Positions 1 to 6,328 of a stretch of 15,486 nt of DNA are shown here, in pieces. The stretch comes from an uncultured Bacilli bacterium (GTDB lineage Bacteria; Bacillota_I; Bacilli_A; RF39; UBA660). Location: NCBI GenBank assembly GCA_934096535.1, contig CAKOMC010000033.1, positions 1 through 15,486 of the forward strand, written 5' to 3'. Within the stretch, counting starts at the first letter, position 1. The number at the start of each line of letters is the position of its first letter. The notes beneath the pieces were generated by a model. It was not told the DNA's origin and made no database searches. It saw nothing but the letters and a program-made list of their open reading frames with translations. The translations under genes were made by a program, and so were the position numbers.

Positions 1-875
1 ATATCAGAAATATAACCAGACAATAAATATAAATTTCCAGAAACACTGGCTATATGTGTAGCACCGCCACCTTTAAGTGAACTACTTACATTTGGCAAAT
101 AATTATTATAAGCTCCACTTGCTCCACTACCGCCAACATTAATAAAAATTTCACTATCGGCAGTTAACTTAATATTTCCATTGGAGTAACCGCCATAACC
201 TCCCTGACCGTTCAAGCTAGCATTACCTTGGGCTCCCCATGTTTCTAATTTATATGTCCCAGAAACTGGTGCAATAAAGGTTTGTTCTCCTCCGGTATAA
301 TCAAAATCAAATACAGTATCACCAGTATAATTTATGGGTTTACCTACTACTACTATTTTAGATTTAAAAGTTTTAATATCATTATTTAAATCTTCTAAAG
401 TAGTATTATAATCTAGCCATAATCTTAGAGAATAATCTTTGCTTTCCTGAGATTTTAAGATACCTGTAGTTAATTTTCTACTTTCTATACTACTAGTATT
501 TACTTTATCCGTAGAATCATAATTACTAAGTAAATTTATATTACCTTCAAACATTACATCAATAAATTTACTAGATAAGGTACTACTATTTAATACTTCT
601 AAATTAATATTATATTGAGCGGTTATATCACAAGTATTAGTAATAGTAAAAGTATAAGGAGTTAAACTTTTACCCTTATCATTACTTATCGGATAAGCAT
701 TATCTAAAGATATATTATTTTCTTTATTAGTTATAGATAAATCAAAACATTTGGATTCAGCTAAATTAGTAGTATCCTGACTAACTGATATATTCCACAT
801 AGAATAAGATACCCCTATTCCCAACAATATTATTAATCCTAAACTTATACTTATAAAAATTACACTTTTCTTCAT
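1..875 (-). CDS. glycine-rich surface protein with SipW-class-like N-terminus (partial, C-terminus off window)
   Basis: I translated this frame from an ATG at 873-875 to the window edge: 291 codons without a stop. Residues 5-25 form one hydrophobic helix after MKKS, ending in GVSYSMW. This looks like the uncleaved or SipW-type signal of TasA-like exported proteins. Residues 40-180 look like a beta-sandwich (KCFDLSITN, PYTFTITNTC). From about 190 the protein matches the glycine-rich domain family seen in ALK/LTK-type receptors and many gut Firmicute surface proteins: FDYTGGEQTFIAPVSGTYKLE, WGAQG (213-217), GGYGG and GGGATHIA. It is therefore probably a secreted or cell-surface protein; adhesion is a guess. 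The start is supported by AAAAGGAG seven bases upstream. The leader carries the hairpin repeat at 906-931, so expression may depend on the candidate invertible segment. Nothing visible says what it binds. Confidence 0.8.
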   Translation of the reverse strand, partial: MKKSVIFISISLGLIILLGIGVSYSMWNISVSQDTTNLAESKCFDLSITNKENNISLDNAYPISNDKGKSLTPYTFTITNTCDITAQYNINLEVLNSSTLSSKFIDVMFEGNINLLSNYDSTDKVNTSSIESRKLTTGILKSQESKDYSLRLWLDYNTTLEDLNNDIKTFKSKIVVVGKPINYTGDTVFDFDYTGGEQTFIAPVSGTYKLETWGAQGNASLNGQGGYGGYSNGNIKLTADSEIFINVGGSGASGAYNNYLPNVSSSLKGGGATHIASVSGNLYLLSGYISD

Positions 876-905
876 TTCTAAACTCCTTTTTACCATAATT
901 TAGGC

Positions 906-931
906 TTCATAGAGTTTAATACTCTATGAAA
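906..931. repeat. recombinase-site-like hairpin, copy A
   Basis: Arms TTCATAGAGT (906-915) and ACTCTATGAA (921-930) are perfectly complementary and flank a 5-nt asymmetric core TTAAT. The whole block plus A931 is the exact reverse complement of copy B at 1170-1195. Two 10-bp arms around a short directional spacer is the plan of tyrosine-recombinase crossover sites such as dif or lox. A transcript hairpin in the leader of the surface-protein gene is the alternative. Confidence 0.75.
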
Positions 932-972
932 ATACCCCCTCAAAGCCAGTATCTACCTAGTACTTTTTAAAA

Positions 973-1002
973 TTGACTACAAATTTTGACTAGAAATAAA
1001 AT
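973..1002 (+). promoter_or_regulatory. candidate promoter inside the segment flanked by hairpin repeats
   Basis: TTGACT (973-978), an 18-bp spacer and TAAAAT (997-1002) form a plausible sigma-A promoter reading rightward, away from the surface-protein gene. I saw no equally good promoter on the minus strand of the segment. If the segment inverted, this promoter would face the surface-protein gene. Confidence 0.4.
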
Positions 1003-1084
1003 ATTTAATTTGACTATAATAATATTAAATAAAGCCTATAAACACTGGCTTTAAGCAATTATTAACTGACTATAAAATTGACTA
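973..1084 (+). repeat. TTGACTA direct-repeat cluster
   Basis: TTGACTA occurs at 973-979, 986-992, 1010-1016 and 1078-1084, with a one-base variant CTGACTA at 1066-1072, all in the same orientation. Gaps are 13, 24, 56 and 12 bases between starts. The cluster sits between the two hairpin repeats. It may be a set of regulator-binding sites or relics of duplicated -35 elements; no protein can be assigned. Confidence 0.5.
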
Positions 1085-1169
1085 CAATAAGAATAAATTT
1101 TTGATAGAAAAAGTACATATTATGTGTTATAGTTAATATATAAGTTAAAATAGCATACCAAAAATAAGC

Positions 1170-1195
1170 TTTCATAGAGTATTAAACTCTATGAA
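1170..1195. repeat. recombinase-site-like hairpin, copy B (inverted)
   Basis: Arms TTCATAGAGT (1171-1180) and ACTCTATGAA (1186-1195) flank core ATTAA, the reverse complement of copy A's core. Because the arms are symmetric and the cores are not, the two copies have defined and opposite orientations. They bracket about 240 bp of intergenic DNA. Confidence 0.75.
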
Positions 1196-1257
1196 AAAGA
1201 TAATATCTTATTAAATTAAACATTACTTAATCCTATATTTATAAATAATACTCTTCT

Positions 1258-1272
1258 GGGAGGGAGGGTGGG
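1258..1272 (+). other. G-quadruplex motif (four G3 tracts, one-base loops)
   Basis: The 15 bases read G3-A-G3-A-G3-T-G3. This is the most stable class of intramolecular parallel quadruplex in vitro. It stands alone in an intergenic region made almost wholly of A and T, on the coding strand of the pilus ATPase gene and upstream of its promoter. A quadruplex upstream of pilE in Neisseria gonorrhoeae is known to promote pilin recombination; any similar role here is speculation. Confidence 0.85.
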
Positions 1273-1325
1273 AAGAAATAATAAGACCAATAAACCAACC
1301 CTAAAAATAATCTTTTGAAAATAAA

Positions 1326-1354
1326 TTGTAAGAATACTTTTTTTATAGTATAAT
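1326..1354 (+). promoter_or_regulatory. promoter of the pilus ATPase gene
   Basis: TTGTAA (1326-1331), a 17-bp spacer and TATAAT (1349-1354) predict a start near 1361. The ribosome site AAAGGA at 1370-1375 precedes the ATG at 1384. The promoter lies outside the segment bracketed by the hairpin repeats, so the ATPase should be expressed in either orientation. Confidence 0.75.
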
Positions 1355-1383
1355 TTTATTAGTTAGAATAAAGGATTGGTAAT

Positions 1384-3054
1384 ATGGATACAAATAATAA
1401 AACAAACACCGTTGTTGATATTGGTGATGATGGAAAATTAAGCTTTACGCAAGAAGAAGCTACTAGTAAAATTAATAATGTTTTTACCGAATTTGAATAT
1501 GATAAAATCCCCGTTGTCGATTTAGTTAATAAAATGATTAATGATGCGGTTGAAAAAAGAGCTTCCGATGTACACTTTGACCCTACTCCTGATATTTTAA
1601 ATGTCCGTATTCGTGTCGATGGTGATTTAATTTTATATGCTAAAGTACCAGCTAGTGTTAAAAAGAATTTAACAACTCGTATAAAAATTATTTCAGGTAT
1701 GAATATTACAGAAACTCGTCTTCCTCAAGATGGAGCGATTAAAATGACCCATAATGACTCCCCTCTTGATATGCGTGTTTCAGCCCTTCCTATTGTTGAT
1801 GGGGAAAAGATTGTTATCCGTATTTTAGACTATTCAAGAAGTCTTGCTGGTCTTGATACTATTGGTTTATCTAAGATTAATTATGATAAGGTTTTGCGCA
1901 TGATTAATGTCCCAAACGGTATTATTTTGGTTACTGGTGCTACTGGTTCTGGTAAATCAACTACTGTATATTCTATGTTACAAAAACTAAATCGCGTTGA
2001 TACTAATATTATTACGGTTGAAGATCCCGTTGAAATGAAAATGCCTGGTTTAAATCAGGTTCAAGTTATGAGTGAAATTGGTCTTACTTTTGCAGCCGCT
2101 TTGCGTAGTATCTTGCGTCAAGACCCCGATGTTATAATGATCGGAGAAATTCGTGATGATGAAACGGCGCGTATTGCTGTTCGTGCCTCTATTACTGGTC
2201 ACTTAGTTTTATCTACTCTCCACACTAACAATGCCTTAAATACTATTGAGCGTTTATTAGATATGGATGTTGAGCGTTACCTTTTGGGTTCGGCTCTTAC
2301 TGGCGTTATTGCTCAAAGACTTGCAAAAAAATTATGTCCTAAATGTCGGAAAGCTCGCCCTGTTACGGAATATGAAAAAACTGTTTTTAAATTGGCTCTA
2401 GGTCTCGATGTTAAAGAAGTTTATGAAGCTGTTGGTTGTAAACATTGTATCAATGGTTTTATTGGTCGTATTGCTATCCATGAAGTCTTAATGTTAAACC
2501 AAGATGTCAGAGACGCCATTGTTAATAATGCTTCTAAAGAACACTTACGCAAAATGGTTTATGATAAAGGTCATACTGTTACTCTTCTTCAAGATGGTTT
2601 AGAAAAAGTTGTCAGTGGCGATACAACCTTTGATGAAATTGTCCAAATTATTGATGTTGAATCCGATTTCGGCGATGATGAACAAGAATTAAAAGATGCC
2701 TTACTGGGTAAAACTAAGAAAAAAGAAGAAGAAGATGCTAATGTTTTAAATAATATTACTGGTGATTTAACTGAGGTTTTAGGAGTAGAAGAAGCAAGTC
2801 CTAATAATGAGGAAAGTAAAAATTCCGAAGAAATCTTAAGTCTTAATAGTAATAATAGTTTAAATAATCAAAATACTAATACAGAAGAATTAAATATAAC
2901 TCCTAATACTAAAAGTTCTTCTGAAGAATTACTTACTAATCCAGATATAAATAATCAAACCGTTAATAATAATATAACTACTCCAAGTAATGACTTACCT
3001 ACTTTGGAAAATATAAATATAGAAAACAAAAAAACTGACTACGATATTTTGTAA
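1384..3054 (+). CDS. PilB/GspE-type secretion/type IV pilus assembly ATPase, compact, with acidic disordered tail
   Basis: This is a hexameric motor ATPase of the GspE/PulE/PilB family, which powers pilus or pseudopilus polymerisation at the cytoplasmic face of the membrane. The ASDVHF motif is at about 60-65, Walker A GATGSGKST at 185-193 (K191), the Asp box ITVEDPVE follows, and the Walker B region LRQDPDVIMIGEIRD is at 244-258. A zinc-binding pair of CxxC motifs is at C318/C321 and C352/C355, typical of assembly rather than PilT-type retraction ATPases. The N-terminal MshEN/T2SSE_N domain is absent: only about 45 residues precede the ATPase module, as in ComGA. Residues from about 440 to 556 are a low-complexity Asn/Ser/Glu tail that the family does not normally have. 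No pilC, pilin or prepilin peptidase gene is in the window, so it stands alone. Type II secretion or competence roles are possible. Confidence 0.9.
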   Translation: MDTNNKTNTVVDIGDDGKLSFTQEEATSKINNVFTEFEYDKIPVVDLVNKMINDAVEKRASDVHFDPTPDILNVRIRVDGDLILYAKVPASVKKNLTTRIKIISGMNITETRLPQDGAIKMTHNDSPLDMRVSALPIVDGEKIVIRILDYSRSLAGLDTIGLSKINYDKVLRMINVPNGIILVTGATGSGKSTTVYSMLQKLNRVDTNIITVEDPVEMKMPGLNQVQVMSEIGLTFAAALRSILRQDPDVIMIGEIRDDETARIAVRASITGHLVLSTLHTNNALNTIERLLDMDVERYLLGSALTGVIAQRLAKKLCPKCRKARPVTEYEKTVFKLALGLDVKEVYEAVGCKHCINGFIGRIAIHEVLMLNQDVRDAIVNNASKEHLRKMVYDKGHTVTLLQDGLEKVVSGDTTFDEIVQIIDVESDFGDDEQELKDALLGKTKKKEEEDANVLNNITGDLTEVLGVEEASPNNEESKNSEEILSLNSNNSLNNQNTNTEELNITPNTKSSSEELLTNPDINNQTVNNNITTPSNDLPTLENINIENKKTDYDIL

Positions 3055-3065
3055 TCAGTTTTTTT
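3028..3065. terminator. bidirectional terminator overlapping the ATPase gene's last codons
   Basis: A7CTGA (3028-3038) pairs with TCAGT7 (3055-3065), extended by TAC/GTA across one mismatch. The stop TAA (3052-3054) lies in the loop side. U-runs exist on both strands, so it can also end the convergent AAA+ gene. Confidence 0.75.
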
Positions 3066-3086
3066 ACTCATAAGTTAGATAAAATT

Positions 3087-4013
3087 TTAAATATTATTAA
3101 AGTCTAATCCTTCTTCTAAAGCAATATCTTTAAATTCAATTTTAAACTTTTCGATATCTTTTCTTAGGGAGTCTTCATAAACACTTTTGGTATTACAAAT
3201 TGCCTCATAAATATGTTTTAGTCTTACTTCTTTGGTATTATCAAATAAAGCATAACTAAAGGCATTAGAAACAATAGCTAAACAAATATCGGGATATCTT
3301 GAAGAAATCTCATAGATTCTTTTATATTCATCGGTCATATCGACAATAAAAGCAAATATCTTTTCTTTAATAAAATCTGTATAAGGCAATACTAAATGCA
3401 TTTGTTTTTCAATCTTAGGTAGTGTCCCCATTAATATTTTAATAGTAGTTTCTCTATCGGCTTCTTTAACATCAACTTTTTGAAATCTTCTTAAGAAGGC
3501 TCTATCTCTTATAATATATTGTTCGTATTCTTCGGTAGTAGTAGCCCCAATCATCTTTATTTCGCCACGGTCAAGACCAGCTTTAAAAATGTTAGCTAAA
3601 TCCATTCCAGATTCACTGTTGTTTCCCTTAATAAGTAAATGAGTCTCATCAATAAAGACAATTGTCTTTTCTCTTTTTGCCAGTTCTTTCACTAAAACAT
3701 CGACTCTCGTTTCTTTTTGACCCGCGATTTCATAGTCGCCAATAATAGATGAAGCATTTAGTTTAAATAACTCATAGCCAAATAACGCATTAGGAACCAT
3801 GTTATTTTTAATACGATAAGCAAGTCCTTCAACAATAGCCGTTTTACCAATACCAGCCTTACCTACTAATAAAGGCGACTTTTCAGGGGTTAAAAGAATT
3901 AAAATCATTTGTTTAATTTCTTCTTCTCTACCAATAGCAGGATCTGTTATATAATCTCGTTCTACTAAATTCTCGGCATATCTTTCTAAAAAGCTTATAT
4001 TTTTTTCTTCCAT
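3087..4013 (-). CDS. standalone single-domain ClpA/B D1-like AAA+ ATPase
   Basis: The 308 residues cover one AAA+ module closest to the first ATPase domain of ClpA/ClpB/ClpC: DPAIGREEEI at 24-33, Walker A GKAGIGKT at 51-58 (K57), Walker B IVFIDETH at 118-125 (E123), the sensor-1 region IGATTTEEY from 155, and arginine-finger residues in FLRRF (R175, R176). The Clp N-domain, the ClpB/C middle domain and the second ATPase domain are all absent, so the protein is about a third of a normal ClpB. The pore loop normally reading KYRGEFEERL is changed to DYEIAGQKET, which argues against ordinary substrate threading. It could remodel a specific partner. The start has GGTGA seven bases upstream and a strong promoter. 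It is divergent from the small gene at 4110, and their promoters overlap. Confidence 0.8.
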   Translation of the reverse strand: MEEKNISFLERYAENLVERDYITDPAIGREEEIKQMILILLTPEKSPLLVGKAGIGKTAIVEGLAYRIKNNMVPNALFGYELFKLNASSIIGDYEIAGQKETRVDVLVKELAKREKTIVFIDETHLLIKGNNSESGMDLANIFKAGLDRGEIKMIGATTTEEYEQYIIRDRAFLRRFQKVDVKEADRETTIKILMGTLPKIEKQMHLVLPYTDFIKEKIFAFIVDMTDEYKRIYEISSRYPDICLAIVSNAFSYALFDNTKEVRLKHIYEAICNTKSVYEDSLRKDIEKFKIEFKDIALEEGLDFNNI

Positions 4014-4031
4014 AATTAATTCACCAAAAAT

Positions 4032-4060
4032 ATTATACCGGAAAACTAGTATCTAGACAA
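4032..4060 (-). promoter_or_regulatory. promoter of the ClpB-D1-like gene
   Basis: On the minus strand TTGTCT (4055-4060), a 17-bp spacer and TATAAT (4032-4037). Its -35 box shares five bases with the -35 box of the opposite promoter. Confidence 0.75.
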
Positions 4061-4082
4061 TCATAAATAATTCTGCTAAAAT
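4054..4082 (+). promoter_or_regulatory. promoter of the small gene at 4110
   Basis: TAGACA (4054-4059), a 17-bp spacer and extended -10 TGC-TAAAAT (-10 at 4077-4082). The predicted start near 4089 leaves room only for the ribosome site at 4094-4100, supporting the TTG start at 4110. Confidence 0.6.
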
Positions 4083-4093
4083 AAAAATTCCTA

Positions 4094-4100
4094 AAAGGAG
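4094..4100 (+). promoter_or_regulatory. ribosome binding site that fixes a TTG start
   Basis: AAAGGAG ends directly against an in-frame ATG at 4101, which is too close to be used. The next possible start, TTG at 4110, lies nine bases downstream at the usual distance. Confidence 0.7.
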
Positions 4101-4109
4101 ATGATTATT

Positions 4110-4499
4110 TTGGATATTAAGATTAATCATATTGATTATGGTGCCATGAAACTTGTTATCGAAAGCCGTACAACTGATAATATTAATTATGAAGTTAAAA
4201 TTATTGATATTACTCCTCGTCGTGATAGCAAAATATCAGATAATACTGTAGCTATTTTAAAATTTAATGCTTTAAATCCTGATAGTTTAAAAATCACTAC
4301 TCGTTCTAAGGCTTATTCTAAAGACATGGGTACTGATATAATTAGAACTTCTCTTTATCGTACTTTTCCTAATACTAATATCAATAAGACTAATAATGAA
4401 CTTACCACATCGCTTGAAAAAAATAATTACTTAGTTTTAAGTCGCTCAAGAAATGACAAAAATAAGCCAAAAGTTAGTTCAAAAGTTATCAGCGCGTAA
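4110..4499 (+). CDS. small hypothetical protein (129 aa, TTG start)
   Basis: I do not recognise this protein. It begins DIKINHIDYGAMKLVIE and is soluble, with no membrane segment or signal peptide. The first 75 residues look like alternating beta strands (MKLVIESRTT, NYEVKIIDIT, VAILKFNALN). The middle has basic patches (ITPRRDSK, TTRSKAYSKD). The C-terminal 40 residues are Asn/Lys/Ser-rich and probably flexible. An in-frame ATG at 4101 touches the Shine-Dalgarno sequence, so TTG at 4110 is preferred. It is transcribed divergently from the ClpB-D1-like ATPase through overlapping promoters, which hints at linked control. Codon use is rich in CGT for Arg, as in the pilus ATPase gene. A nucleic-acid-binding role is conceivable from the basic patches but unsupported. 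Confidence 0.65.
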   Translation: MDIKINHIDYGAMKLVIESRTTDNINYEVKIIDITPRRDSKISDNTVAILKFNALNPDSLKITTRSKAYSKDMGTDIIRTSLYRTFPNTNINKTNNELTTSLEKNNYLVLSRSRNDKNKPKVSSKVISA

Positions 4500-4531
4500 A
4501 TTTGTAACTATAGTGCGAAAAAAAGTTAAAA

Positions 4532-4584
4532 ACTAGTTAATTTTATATTGACTTATTATCTCATCTGGGATACAATTAACTAGT
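4532..4584. repeat. 11-bp perfect inverted repeat bracketing the tRNA promoter
   Basis: ACTAGTTAATT (4532-4542) and AATTAACTAGT (4574-4584) are exact reverse complements 31 bp apart. The right arm covers the end of the -10 box and the transcription start. It may be a DNA-binding site pair or chance in AT-rich DNA. Confidence 0.6.
4548..4576 (+). promoter_or_regulatory. tRNA-Asn promoter
   Basis: TTGACT (4548-4553), a 17-bp spacer and TACAAT (4571-4576) predict a start near 4583, nine bases before the tRNA 5' end. A short leader of this kind suits a stable RNA gene. Confidence 0.75.
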
Positions 4585-4591
4585 AATTGAT

Positions 4592-4667
4592 GCCTGATTA
4601 GCTCAGTCGGTAGAGCGCACGGCTGTTAACCGTTAGGTCGTAGGTTCGAGTCCTACATCAGGCGCCA
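4592..4667 (+). tRNA. tRNA-Asn (anticodon GUU)
   Basis: A complete cloverleaf: acceptor GCCTGAT (4592-4598) with ATCAGGC (4657-4663), D stem GCTC/GAGC, anticodon loop CTGTTAA (4623-4629) with GTT at 4625-4627, T stem GTAGG/CCTAC around TTCGAGT, discriminator G (4664) and encoded CCA (4665-4667). The top anticodon-stem pair is a C-T mismatch (4618 with 4634); the other four pairs are intact. It stands alone, with its own promoter and terminators. Confidence 0.97.
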
Positions 4668-4679
4668 TTTATGTTAATT

Positions 4680-4702
4680 ACAGTCTTCTAGACTGTTTTT
4701 TT
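4680..4702 (+). terminator. terminator of tRNA-Asn
   Basis: ACAGTCT (4680-4686) pairs with AGACTGT (4690-4696) over a 3-nt loop, followed by seven T. It lies 13 bases after the tRNA. Confidence 0.85.
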
Positions 4703-4753
4703 ATTGTAAACCCAATCTTTCTCCATATAATAATATTCTATTCTAAGCTTTAT

Positions 4754-4785
4754 AAAAATGGTGAATTAAAACTCACCATTTTTTT
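4754..4785. terminator. bidirectional terminator between tRNA-Asn and the HExxH gene
   Basis: AAAAATGGTGA (4754-4764) pairs with TCACCATTTTT (4773-4783) around an 8-nt loop. T-runs follow on both strands. On the minus strand it closes the dus-rlu-HExxH operon; on the plus strand it backs up the tRNA terminator. Confidence 0.75.
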
Positions 4786-4826
4786 CTTACAATAATTTCT
4801 TCTTTCTAAAACAAAATTTATTCTTA

Positions 4827-5666
4827 TTATATAGATATATTATTTATATAATCATGATTCAATAAATTAAAACATATAGCATTACATCTTTTATCTAAGA
4901 ATGCCACAAATTCTTCCCCTAGAATAGTATTTAAAGTTGAAAACAACTTATTATTAGGATCAGTTAACTTAATGTCCATATAATTAGCAATTATTTCCTC
5001 AAATTGCCTAACTTCTGAATTTTGATAATAACTTTCACCGTGTCCAGCAGTCATTTTAGGAGCTCGTTCAACATTAATATTGCTATCTTTAATATCCATA
5101 ATCCCACCATCAAGGGCTTTTCCACTGTAAATGGCATCTATTATATCTTCAATCTTATATACTGTACTAGATATCTTTGTAGAAGAACGATTAATTGTCT
5201 TAGAATTTGATTTCAATGAATAACTATTAATATCACCATCTTCTTTAGTTTGAATAAAATTCTGAACTAATTCATCTAATTCTATCTCTTTACAAATTTT
5301 CAAAAGTTCCATAATTAAACTCGTACTATGATTATCAGTTAAAAAAGCTCTTTTAAAAGTATAATACTCATCAGGAACATCCCCATTACTATAATTAAAA
5401 GATAACAAATGGGTAAATTCATGAAATAAATCATATGGATTCTTTAAATAAACCGTATTAGAAGATGCTAAATAATATGAAGAAGATATACCACTATTAT
5501 AAACCAATTGAATTGTAGGATTAGCCATTTTAAAAAAATATATTGCCGAAAAAAAGCCATCTGCCATATCTCTATTTTTACTAATAGCAAAATTATAAGC
5601 ATCAGTAAGAACCTTTTTCTCCATTTCTCCCGAAAATAAATTTAACAAATCATTAATATTAGCCAT
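4827..5666 (-). CDS. HExxH zincin-like putative metallopeptidase
   Basis: The 279-residue protein has a zinc-protease motif HEFTHLL at residues 82-88 (zinc ligands H82 and H86, catalytic E83). A later FEEIIANY segment at 222-229 could supply the third ligand through E223 or E224, as in gluzincins. A GHGESYY stretch (208-214) precedes it. The whole gene was not recognised. The same order (HExxH, GHG, FEEIIANY-like) resembles zincin domains in polymorphic-toxin-like proteins, which is inference. There is no signal peptide or membrane helix, so it should be cytoplasmic unless delivered by another system. It starts 14 bp after the pseudouridine synthase stop, with AAGGAAGG as ribosome site, so it is the third gene of the dus operon. 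No obvious immunity gene is next to it. A catalytic role is likely but the substrate is unknown. Confidence 0.7.
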   Translation of the reverse strand: MANINDLLNLFSGEMEKKVLTDAYNFAISKNRDMADGFFSAIYFFKMANPTIQLVYNSGISSSYYLASSNTVYLKNPYDLFHEFTHLLSFNYSNGDVPDEYYTFKRAFLTDNHSTSLIMELLKICKEIELDELVQNFIQTKEDGDINSYSLKSNSKTINRSSTKISSTVYKIEDIIDAIYSGKALDGGIMDIKDSNINVERAPKMTAGHGESYYQNSEVRQFEEIIANYMDIKLTDPNNKLFSTLNTILGEEFVAFLDKRCNAICFNLLNHDYINNISI

Positions 5667-5680
5667 ACAAAAAACCTTCC

Positions 5681-6328
5681 TTATCTTTTATATTTTTCGA
5701 ACCCCAGATAAAACTGAGTTGGAGCATCACAAGTAAAAGTCATTTCTTTATTTGTCAAAGGATGCTTAATTACTAATCTATTAGCATGTAACCCCAAACG
5801 ACTTAAAGAGTTAATTCTAGCTTCATACTTTTTATCTCCAACAATCGGATTGCCAATGTAAGCAAGACTTGCCCTAATCTGATTTTTTCTTCCCGTTTTA
5901 ATTCTTACCTTTATTAGACTTTGGGTCTTATTAGTATCTAATACTTCATACTCTGTAACACTTGATAAACCTTTATCACTAACATAAACCCGGTGAGTTT
6001 TATCTTCTTGCAAGTAAAATCTTAGAGTATCTTTTGATTTCGGTAATTTACCTTCGACTACAGCAATATATTCTCTTGTATACCTTAACCAGTTATTTTG
6101 TAACATTTCTTTTAACTTTGGATTTTTAGCAAATAAAACAAGTCCCGATGTATCTTTATCTAATCTATGCACTACAAATACTTTTTGATTTTTCTTATGT
6201 AAATACTCTCTTACTTCATGATACAAAGTACGCATTTCTTCTTTATCAGTGGCAACTGTAAGTAATTTTGCTGGTTTATTTACAACTAATATCTCTTTAT
6301 CTTCATATATAATATTTAACTTTTTCAT
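5681..6328 (-). CDS. RluA/RluD-family RNA pseudouridine synthase lacking S4 domain
   Basis: This enzyme isomerises uridine to pseudouridine in rRNA or tRNA. The signature HRLDKDTSGLVLFAKN lies at 54-69, with catalytic D57. Further family marks are the start IIYEDKEILVVNKPA, the RIKTGRKNQIRA block (in place of the usual TGRxHQIR) and the GDxxYG-like segment GDKKYEA. At 215 residues it is the catalytic domain only: the N-terminal S4 RNA-binding domain of RluC/RluD is absent, as in RluA-like proteins, so the target site cannot be read from the sequence. Its ATG follows the dus stop directly (TAAATG), with GGAG 11 bases upstream, so translation is probably coupled. A small downstream gap leads to the HExxH gene. 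Confidence 0.88.
   Translation of the reverse strand: MKKLNIIYEDKEILVVNKPAKLLTVATDKEEMRTLYHEVREYLHKKNQKVFVVHRLDKDTSGLVLFAKNPKLKEMLQNNWLRYTREYIAVVEGKLPKSKDTLRFYLQEDKTHRVYVSDKGLSSVTEYEVLDTNKTQSLIKVRIKTGRKNQIRASLAYIGNPIVGDKKYEARINSLSRLGLHANRLVIKHPLTNKEMTFTCDAPTQFYLGFEKYKR

Noticed and set aside
3055..3086. Extra small gene between the ATPase and ClpB-like genes
   Set aside because: Only 32 bases remain and they belong to the terminator and its T-run.
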